Both the position numbers and the translations under genes were made by a program. Positions 1-8,000 of a stretch of 8,662 bases of DNA are shown piece by piece; within the stretch, counting starts at the first letter, position 1, and each line of letters begins with the position of its first letter. The notes under the pieces are model-generated. The model saw nothing but the letters and a program-made list of their open reading frames with translations, made no database searches and was not told the DNA's origin. This DNA comes from Planctomycetota bacterium. GTDB lineage: Bacteria > Planctomycetota > Phycisphaerae > Phycisphaerales > SM1A02. The DNA is taken from contig QWPU01000114.1 in the NCBI GenBank assembly GCA_003671065.1, positions 1 through 8,662 on the forward strand, in the 5' to 3' direction.

Positions 1-187
1 TATTGACCGAGTCGCCCACGGTGAGAAACGAAACGACATCGACAGCGACTCCGCTGACGGGACGCACGTACGGAGTGGCGCTCGAAGTAGGGGAGGTGCT
101 TACCAGTTGAGCGTTGACGGTGGAAGAAACCAGCGCCAGAAAGGCATAGCGGAGCGAGATGGTGACGGATGGAGAGGACAGTTTCAT
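1..187 (-). CDS. Secreted protein, N-terminal fragment (runs off left edge)
   Basis: Reading the minus strand from ATG at 187-185 gives 62 codons without a stop up to the window edge. Seen: an N-terminus MKLSSPSVTISLRYAF with basic residues K2 and R13, a hydrophobic stretch at about residues 14-24, and a likely signal peptidase I site V-N-A before Q27, followed by a Ser/Thr/Pro-rich segment and then PVSGVAVDVVSFLTVGDSV. The start is supported by AGGAG ten bases upstream. It is therefore an exported protein; its function is not determined by this piece. From memory, the segment after the signal peptide resembles the start of secreted beta-propeller, PhoX- or phytase-like proteins of environmental Gram-negatives, but that is low-confidence recall. 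It is transcribed divergently from the synthetase and is probably unrelated to it. Confidence 0.7.
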   Translation of the reverse strand, partial: MKLSSPSVTISLRYAFLALVSSTVNAQLVSTSPTSSATPYVRPVSGVAVDVVSFLTVGDSVN

Positions 188-197
188 AATGCGCAAA

Positions 198-202
198 CTC
201 CT
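198..202 (-). promoter_or_regulatory. Ribosome binding site of the leftward secreted-protein gene
   Basis: On the minus strand this reads AGGAG, followed by ten bases and then the ATG at 187. It is the strongest Shine-Dalgarno in the left part of the window and is the main reason for choosing that start. Confidence 0.65.
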
Positions 203-219
203 AAAGGGGCCTTGAGGGT

Positions 220-239
220 GAAAGACACGAAAGGGACAG
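220..239 (-). promoter_or_regulatory. Weak PHO-box-like direct repeat
   Basis: On the minus strand the sequence is CTGTCCC-TTTC-GTGTCTT-TC, that is TGTC repeated with an 11-bp period, 33-52 bp upstream of the leftward ATG. The E. coli PhoB half-site is CTGTCAT with an 11-bp period; each half here matches five of seven positions. A longer direct repeat, GTCTTTCAC, recurs 21 bp apart over the same stretch. No good -10 element follows it. It could equally be chance repetition in a pyrimidine-rich leader. Confidence 0.2.
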
Positions 240-261
240 TGAAAGACGCAGTTCTAGTGGT

Positions 262-276
262 GCAGGACAATCCTGC
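262..276. repeat. Short perfect inverted repeat
   Basis: GCAGGA-caa-TCCTGC forms six-base arms around a three-base loop about 75 bp upstream of the leftward secreted-protein start. It could be an operator half-site pair or a leader hairpin. It has no T-tract after it in either direction, so it is not a convincing terminator. Confidence 0.3.
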
Positions 277-398
277 GATCCCGTCAAACGAGCGCGAAGC
301 ATCTGCGCCGAGTGTGTGCTCCTTCGGTGGAGTCGATCAAATTGACGACAAGAATTGATGAGCGGCCTCGAGGTAAAGATCAATTCATTTCTTCACAT

Positions 399-421
399 CG
401 CAGCGCTGCGAGTGCGCGCAC
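399..421. repeat. Two abutting perfect palindromes
   Basis: CGCAGCGCTGCG (12 bp) is followed after one base by GTGCGCGCAC (10 bp), each identical to its own reverse complement. Single palindromes of this length are expected by chance in GC-rich DNA; the abutment is less expected. No function can be assigned, although symmetric operators look like this. Confidence 0.25.
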
Positions 422-470
422 GGGATCAATCTCCGCTGCTGAATTTATTTTTTTGGCATCGTGAACAGGG

Positions 471-491
471 AACAACTGCCTGTCACTTGAG
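471..491. repeat. Degenerate partial copy of the 87-bp repeat core
   Basis: The segment around CTGCCTGTCACTTGAG matches the core of the downstream tandem repeats (621-641 and 708-728, CGCCTGTCCTTTGAG) with only a few mismatches over 21 bases. It lies 150 bp before the first full copy, out of register with the 87-bp period, so it looks like a decayed or separately inserted piece of the same element. Confidence 0.4.
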
Positions 492-566
492 AGGCCAGTG
501 AGCGGGCGAGTGCCAGCTTTATGCGCAATCGCGTCGGTGGCGATGTGCATGACCCGTTTCTGTTCT

Positions 567-740
567 CGTCTTGCGGAAATGACTGACACCAGGCTCGTTT
601 GAGCGTCCGCTGCAGGTTGCAACAAACGCCTGTCCTTTGAGCGGAGCGGGCTGCGTCTTGCGGAAATGACTGACGCAAGGCGCGTTTGAGCGTCCGCTGC
701 AGGTTGCAACAAACGCCTGTCCTTTGAGCGGGCTGTGGCG
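567..740. repeat. Two tandem 87-bp repeats with stem-loop potential
   Basis: Unit 1 (567-653) and unit 2 (654-740) both begin CGTCTTGCGGAAATGACTGAC and are almost identical for about 78 bases. The only differences there are three substitutions within AC(A/G)C(C/A)AGGC(T/G)CG; the last ten bases diverge through a short insertion of GCGGA type. Each unit contains CGTTTG (596-601; 683-688) facing CAAACG (623-628; 710-715). In unit 1 the stem extends with CAGG/CCTG across a two-base bulge to ten pairs. The loop holds AGCG-tc-CGCT, a nested small hairpin, and the palindromes CTGCAG and GTTGCAAC. The period is a multiple of three, so open frames persist through it on the minus strand. The array ends about 40 bp before the synthetase start. 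REP-like intergenic elements look like this; a regulatory role is only inference. Confidence 0.85.
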
Positions 741-781
741 CTTGACGCTGCCTGCAAAACGCGGGATCGTTGACGGTCACC

Positions 782-2080
782 ATGCAATTCAACCTTACTG
801 CGACGCAACGAAGCGCCTTAGAGCAAACTCTCGGTGCCCACGCGCCTGGTCATCATGTCATCGTGCACGAATTGCACGGCGCGATCGACATTGCGCGTTG
901 GCAACGCGCTGTCCGGACGCTGCTGCAGAGCTCTTCGATTTTCCGCCGCAGCTATTTGCCTGGTGATGACGGCTGGCTCATTGTTGAAGCAGCTACGACC
1001 AAGAATGAACTCGCCGTCTTCGATGTGATGCACGCGCCGAGTGGAACCTCTCTTGCGCTTGTCGATGAGTTGATCTCACGCGTGTTCCGACCAGAAGAAG
1101 CGCCGCTGATCCGAGTCGCGCTCGTGGTGGAAACGGATCGGGCGTTTCTCGTACTGACGGCTGCGTCGTTTGTGATTGATCTCTTCTCGATGCGTCCATT
1201 GTTTCAGGCGCTCTCGCGTGCCTATGCAGGCGAACTGGTCGGTGACCTGACGCTCAATCAAACGCAACTGCTCGCAACAGAAACGGAGTACCTCGCGTCC
1301 GCGAAACATGATTCAAGTTTGCAATTCTGGCGTCCGTTGCTCACGGGCATTCGCTACCAATGGCAGCCCGCGAAATGGAACGATCTCTCGTCGCCGACAT
1401 TCTGGTCTGCCTCAATCAATGAGACAGAGACCGCAGCGCTCTATGCGTTTTCGGCGCGCATTGGCGTCCCTCTTGAAAGTGTGTTGGTGCTGGCGTTCCA
1501 CATGTTCTTGCGCAAGTTGACCACTGATGAAACGATTGTGACTGCCCTCGCGCATCGCATTGGGGCAGAGGACGCGAACGGTCTGGGATTTTGCGAACAA
1601 CGACCCGTCATTCTCAGTCGCATCGACGCGAACACAACGGTGCGTGACTTCCTCGCTCACGGACATCGGCTGATTGAGTACGCGAAATTTCACGCAGGTT
1701 TGCACAGAGGCGAGATGCTCTCGATCTTCCGCAAGAAGGATCCGAGTCTGGTTCGGATGACCAACGTCACCTTTGAAACCGACTTGCTTCCATACGACGC
1801 ACTTCGCGTGGAAGGCCTAACAATCACGCTGCTTCCCGCGCTTTCGCAGCGCGTGGATCTGTCGGACATTACGATCACGATGACGCATGGCAGCACATTG
1901 CGCTTCAATGTTTCAGTGCGCAATCCAGCGCACGCGGCAGCAGTAGCCGCAGCAGCGACGACCTTTCATGATCTGCTGCGCAATCTTCCTGATGCGCTTG
2001 ATGGAACGATCGCTGCACTTTCGATGTTGTGCGAAGCGACTCGTGCGCAAGCGATCGCGCACTCCGATGGCGGTCCACTC
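782..2080 (+). other. NRPS domain C1: degenerate N-terminal condensation domain
   Basis: The N-terminal 430 residues have the length and secondary pattern of a condensation domain (LTATQ opening, a hydrophobic strand before the active-site loop, the RPLFQALSRAYAG helix after it). Where HHxxxDG should stand the sequence is A128-S129-F-V-I-D133-L134 (nt 1163-1183): both histidines and the glycine are gone and only the aspartate remains. The second His is needed by most condensation domains, so this one is probably catalytically dead and structural. Fungal Lys2-type aminoadipate reductases also carry a degenerate N-terminal condensation-like domain. The consequence would be no N-acylation of the first residue. 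Confidence 0.75.
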
Positions 2081-5000
2081 ACGACCGCTCCCCGCGCAGT
2101 CCTTGAACGATTCAACGACATGGTCGCGCAACATCCAGATGCATCGGCTCTGCGTTGCGGTGATGAGCACTACACCTACGCTGAACTCTCTATCGCGGCG
2201 GACAAAGTTGCGGCGGCGCTCCTTCCGCTCGTGACCGACTCGCATGAGCCGCTCGTCGGAATCTGCATGACGCGCGGTGCTCGCATGATCGTGGCGCTCA
2301 TCGGTGTGTTGCGCAGCGGCGCGGGATATCTACCTTTAGATCCAGCGAATCCTGTTGATCGTCTGTCGTTCATTCTTTCTGACGCAGGTGCGCGTGCCGT
2401 GCTCGTCGATGAAAAGACCACTGAAATTGCAGCGAAAGCTGCGGCAGCGACCACATGCGTGCCAACCGTCGTAGTCATCGACGACGCGCTTGCGCAACCA
2501 CATCTCACCCAACTTGATCTTCCAGTGCAACGCGCCGACTCGATCGCGTATGTGATCTACACCTCGGGCACAACAGGCAAGCCGAAGGGCGTGGTCGTTG
2601 AGCGGCGTCACGCCGCAGTGTTCGTCGCCGCGAGCGAGCAAGTGGCTGGATGCACTGTTGGAAATCGCTGGCTTCAATTCGCGTCGCTCAACTTTGACGC
2701 GAGCGTGCTCGAGATTTTCAATTGTCTCACGCGCGGCGCTGAGTTGAATATCGCGCCAAGCGAAGTGCGCGCCGATCCAAAAGCCTTGTGGTCGTTGTTG
2801 CGTGATGCTCGCATTACGCATGCGTTCATTCCGCCTGCGATGTTGCGTGTGCTTCCGCGTCAGCCGCTCCCTGATCTCGCCAACATCTACTGCGGTGGTG
2901 AAGCGAGCGACGACGCGACTGTGCTCTATTGGTCAAACGCGACGCAGTTGTGGAATGTCTATGGTCCCACTGAAACGACAGTGTTGTGCTCAGCGAATCT
3001 CTTAGAAGCGGGGCGAGGCGCTTCAAATCTCGGCCGTCCACTTCCTGGCTACACCATGTATGTGCTCGACGCGCTTGGTGAGCCGACGCCCCTGTGTGGC
3101 ATTGGCGAGATCTTCATCGGTGGCGATGCAGTCACTCGCGGTTACTTCGGTCGTCCTGAGCTCACGGAGCAGCGATTCATCGCGAATCCCTTCGGCAGCG
3201 GTCGACTCTATCGCAGTGGCGATCTTGCGCGACGACTTCCTAATGGCGAACTGGAGTATCTCGGTCGCAATGATTTTCAAGTAAAAGTACGCGGCTTTCG
3301 CATCCAGATCGGCGACATCGAAGCAGCGATCCGCGCAGTGAATGGGGTGCGTGGTGTGTTCGTCACCGTCGTGGAAGGACCAGGAGGCCAGACGCTTGCC
3401 GCGTGGTATGTCTCGACTGCGACACTCGCCGACACGGTACGCAACGCAATTAGCGCAGTGTTGCCGCAGTACATGGTTCCCACGCATCTGCTGAGGCTCG
3501 ACGCGTTTCCTGTGAATATCAGCGGGAAAATCGATCGTACTCGTCTGTTGCTTCCGAGCGCTTCGGACACGAGCGTGAAGGAATTGCTCACACCACTGCA
3601 GCGCCAAGTGCGTGCCGCGTGGGCGCAGACTCTCAAGTGCAATGCCGATGGACTTGGCACGGCTTCGCACTTCTTTCACCTCGGTGGTCATTCGCTTGCG
3701 GCGAGCGTTGTCTGCAGCACTTTGACGAGTCAACTCGGTGTCGGCATTCGTCCGCGCACATTGTTCGAATATCCTGTACTCGCAGCGTTTTGTGAACAAC
3801 TCGCGCATGCTGATGCGTCGAGCGTGTTGCCACCGATCGAGCGCAGCGCTGTCAAGAGCGCGCCTGTCGTCGGCGCGTTGATTCCCATGATGGTCAATCG
3901 CGCGGCACAACATGGCAGCGACAACACCTACACCATCGTCGTGCGCATTGATATGGATCCGCGCGTGAATCCGCAAGTACTGCGCCGCGCGTTGCGCGAG
4001 GTGCTTGCATCTGATCCGATCTTTCGCACCGCGATTGTCGAAGAGCACGCGCGTGTTCACTTGGTTGAACAAGAGACGACCGCGTCGCAGATTCCACTTA
4101 TTGATTGCCCTGACGAAGATATCGACGCGCGCATTGAAGCGATGCGGAATGATGTCTTCGAACTCAAGCGCGCACCACTCTGGCGCGCAGCCATTCTGGT
4201 TGGCGAGAGTGGTCGAACTGTGCTTGGTTTCTCAGTGAATCACGGCATCTTCGACGGTTGGTCGCTCAATCTGTTCCTCGAACTCCTCGGTCGCTCCTAC
4301 GACGCAGTGTTGAATTCGACTCCACTGGGAAGGGATGCAGCCACCGTGTTCGACTACGGCATCTGGTCCGACGCGCCCGCCCGCAAAGGTGCGTGGACTT
4401 CAAGCGTGTCGTATTGGGAACGCAAACTCCACGGCGTCAGTGCACGCACAGAATTGCCAGCGACCTCAACGACTCGACGGCCTGACGCGAACGCATGGTT
4501 GCCGCTGCGTCTTGAGCCCGCAGTCGTCGCTGGGTTGAAGCGCCTTGCATCAGACCTCGATGTCACGCTTCCACCTGTGTTGTTCGCGGCATATCTCGTG
4601 TGGCTCTGGCGACTCACTGGTCAACGCGCGCTGACGGTTGCGTATCCCTACGCGGGCCGTGATGTGCCTGGCTCCGAGCAGATTCTCGGCATGTTCGTCA
4701 CTATGGGATTTCTTCACGAAACCCTGGACATCAACGCGAGTTTCTCGACGCTGATCAAGCGCATCGCCGCGCAAATGGTGAATGACCGCGAGCATCTCGT
4801 GGCGTCGCCCTACGACATTGATCTGTCGAGCATCGGCGTTCCAAACATTCTCTTCAGCCTGCAAACAGGCATCAATCTCGCAACAACGATCGGTGGCTTT
4901 CCTTGCGCCGCGCACGAGCTGCCTTCACGCACATCGAAAGCTGACATCGGTGGCATCTTCTACGAGACGATTGATCAGGCCATCGAAGGGCGCATTGAGT

Positions 5001-8000
5001 TTGATAGCTCATTGCTCGATCCAGCGTTGGTGAAGGGATTCTTGCGCTCGTTTGAATCATTGGTGACTTCGGCGAGTGCGTCCGCCACCGCGTCGCTTGT
5101 TGATGTGCCGTACTTGAGCGATGCAGAACGCGCGCTCATCACTTCGATGGCGACGGGTCCCGCATTGCCGACATGCGCGTCGACGATTGTCGAACGATTT
5201 GCATCGATCGTGAAAGAGCATCCACAGCGCATCGCGTTGGAGTGCGCGGAAAAGTCTTGGACCTATACAGAACTCGATGCGGTGACCGATCGATTGGCGA
5301 GCGCGTTGTTGACGCGTCATCATCCTGCCGCGCAAACGCCCATCGGATTGAGTGTCACCAAGAGCGGCGAACTCATTCAAGGAGCGCTGGCGATTCTCAA
5401 GGCAGGCTGCGCCTATGTGCCGCTTGATCCACACTATCCCGCTGATCGACTTCGCTATCTCATTGAAGACAGCGGCGCGCGATTGATCATCGCTGATGCA
5501 TCGAGCGCCGAAATCATCCGCGCGACGGGCGCGAGTGATGTCACTTTCGTTGATCCATTCGACGCAAGTCTCGCGCAAGAGCCCGTCGTTGCGTTTCCTC
5601 GCGTGCGTGGAAGTGATCTCGCGTATGTGATCTACACCTCAGGGTCCACGGGAAAGCCGAAGGGCGTGTTGATCGAGCATCAAACCCTTCCACGCATGAT
5701 CGCAGGCGCAGTGGAACCGCTTTCATTCACGCCTGATTCGCGCTTTATGTTGCTTGGCACGCTGAACTTTGATGCGAGCGTCTTGCAAGTGTTTATGCCG
5801 CTGCTCAATGGCGGAACGCTTGTTGTGCCCGCTCCCAACATCGAGAAAGAGCCCGAAGTCCTGCATCAAGCGTTGCGTGACGCACGCGTGACGCATGTTT
5901 GCGCAACGCCCTCGCTCATTCGTAATTTTCCACATACACCGTTGCCTGACATGCAAGTGCTCGGCTTTGGTGGAGAAGCAATTGACGCCGCGACGGCCGC
6001 GTATTGGTCGCAACACACGCGCTTCTTCTCGATGTATGGACCAACCGAAACGACAGTCATGAGCAGCACGGGATTGATCGCGCCTGGTGCAAACTCTCGA
6101 ATCATCGGCCGACCGCTCGCGGGGTACACGATGCAGTTGCTTGATGCGCAGATGCAACAAGTTCCATTCGGCGCGATTGGTGAGATCTACATCGGCGGCG
6201 GTTGCGATGCGCGTGGTTACCTCGGCAAACCTGAGCTCACGATGGAGCGATTCGTCGTTGATCCATGTGGCGATTCACCCTACGCGCGGAGCTATCGCAG
6301 CGGTGACCTCGGACGGTTTCTCAGTGATGGCACCATCGAGTACTTCGGTCGCAATGATGACCAGATCAAGTTGCGCGGTTTCCGCATCGAACTCGGCGAG
6401 ATCGAATCTGCGTTGCAACGAGTCGCTGGAATCTCAGCAGGCGCGGCGGCTGTTCGCGGTGAAGGTGATCTGCGCGCGATCGTTGGGTATTACACGACTG
6501 CGACGAAGGAGGCGCTTGACGAAAAAGCAATTCGCAGCGCGCTCGCTGTGTTCTTGCCTGAATACATGATGCCGTCGTTCTTGGTGCATTTGCAGGAATT
6601 TCCGCTCAACGCCAATGCAAAGTTGGATCGCAAAGCGTTGCCCGCTGTTTCAATGCACGCGCATGCGGGTGATCCTCCGCGAGAAGGAATCGAAACATTG
6701 ATTGCGCAAGTATGGGAAGATCTGTTGCGCTTCAAAGGCGTTGGTCGCGACGATGACTTCTTTCACCTTGGTGGTAACTCGCTGCTCGCGGCGCGATTGC
6801 AGTCGCAGTTGCGTGAGCGCTGCGGACTCGAACTTTCGATCTCAACGCTCTACGCGAAACCGACGATTGCGGGTCTTGCCGACGCAAGCATCAGCGGCTC
6901 TATCAACGCCGCGGTGAGTTGCGCGCGTGCGGGACTGCGCGTGCGTGAACCGATCGCGGAGGGCGTTGCGCCCGAAGTCGTGCGCCATGCGTTGCTCACT
7001 GGCGCGGGTGGATTCCTTGGGATCTATCTGTTGCAGTCGCTCTTAGGCAAAGTCGAAACGGTGTCATGCCTGATGCGGGGGCGCGATGAAACCACGGTGC
7101 AAGCCATGCTGCATGCGGCTGCGGATCGCGCGGGATTGCTCAGTGATTGGAGTCGCGTACGCATTGTGCTTGGTGATCTCGGCGCGCCGAATCTCGCGTT
7201 GACGGCGGGCGCGCTCGATGTGCTTGCGCACAGCATTGACGCGATCATTCACTGCGGCGCGTGGGTGCATCATCGCTACTCCTACGAAACACTGAAGGCA
7301 ACGAATGTCGATGCGACGGCGGATCTCTTGCGTCTGGCGATGCGCGGCAAGCGTAAACGGTTTTGCTTTGTCTCGACTGAATCAGCGAGTGAAGCAATCG
7401 CTGGAATTGAGCGTGTGGCTGAGGCGGTGCTCGATATCGATGCGCATCCGCCCGTGAGTGAGGTTGGTTACTTGCTCACGAAATGGACAGCTGAGCAGTT
7501 GGTCGCTGACGCATCGCGTCGATACGGTCTTGATGCGGTGATCGCGCGACCGGGCAATATCACGGGAGATTCGCGCACTGGCTACAGCAACTACGACCAT
7601 AATCACTTCTGGTTGTTCACCAAGGGTTGCGTGCAACTTGGTGCATATCCCGAGATTTCGAGTCGTGTAGAGATGACGCCAGTTGATCGCGTGGCAGACA
7701 AAGTTGTTGGCTTGTGTCTGATGGCAACGAGTGGTTTGCGCGTGTCCAACTTGAGCAACCCAGTGTCAACGACATGGCCAGCGTTCTTGAGTGAAGTCGC
7801 GGCAGCGGGAGGGTTTCGCGTGGAACGCTTTGCGGTGAAAGACTGGCAGGCGCGACTCGCAACTATTGATGAGAGCAATGCACTCTGGCAGATTCGCGCG
7901 TTCTATGAAGGTGATCTGAGTGGAACGCAGTTGCCCGTGGATCACGATGCAACGGTGCGTTGCTTGACGGCGGCTGGTGTTGCGGTGTCGCCCGCGATCA

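Larger units (their letters stand above)
188..781. other. Divergent intergenic region with repeats, no convincing gene
   Basis: This roughly 0.6-kb stretch separates the leftward secreted-protein gene from the rightward synthetase. Open frames across it are short, overlap one another on both strands, lack good ribosome binding sites and look like no family I recognise. It should hold both promoters, but I cannot point to a clean -35/-10 pair for either. What I do see in it: a PHO-box-like repeat (220-239), a small inverted repeat (262-276), abutting palindromes (399-421), a T-rich patch (444-454), a degenerate repeat core (471-491) and two 87-bp tandem repeats (567-740). Confidence 0.7.

Noticed and set aside
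107..358. 83-residue open frame on the plus strand
   Set aside because: It lies opposite the signal-peptide gene and its leader, has a low-complexity polar composition and no recognisable domain; the minus-strand gene with signal peptide and AGGAG explains this region better.
399..454. Possible terminator: palindromes followed by a T-rich stretch
   Set aside because: The palindromes make only very short stems and about 20 bases separate them from the T-run at 448-454; no gene ends there that would need a terminator.
567..740. CRISPR array
   Set aside because: There are only two directly abutting 87-bp units with no unique spacers between them, and no cas genes.
742..775. TTGACG hexamers at 742 and 770 as a -35 promoter element for the synthetase
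   Set aside because: At 17-bp spacing from 742 the -10 position reads GATCGT, a poor match, and transcription would begin at or inside the start codon; the second hexamer overlaps the start itself.
380..808. 142-residue open frame on the minus strand across the 87-bp repeats
   Set aside because: It survives because the repeat period is a multiple of three. The protein is simply the repeat translated twice, it overlaps the synthetase start, another minus-strand frame is open over the same stretch, and no ribosome binding site or family is recognisable.
3023..4072. 349-residue open frame on the minus strand inside the synthetase
   Set aside because: It is antisense to well-conserved A1, T1 and C2 motifs, is rich in Arg/His/Ala as expected for a shadow frame of GC-rich coding DNA, and resembles no protein family.
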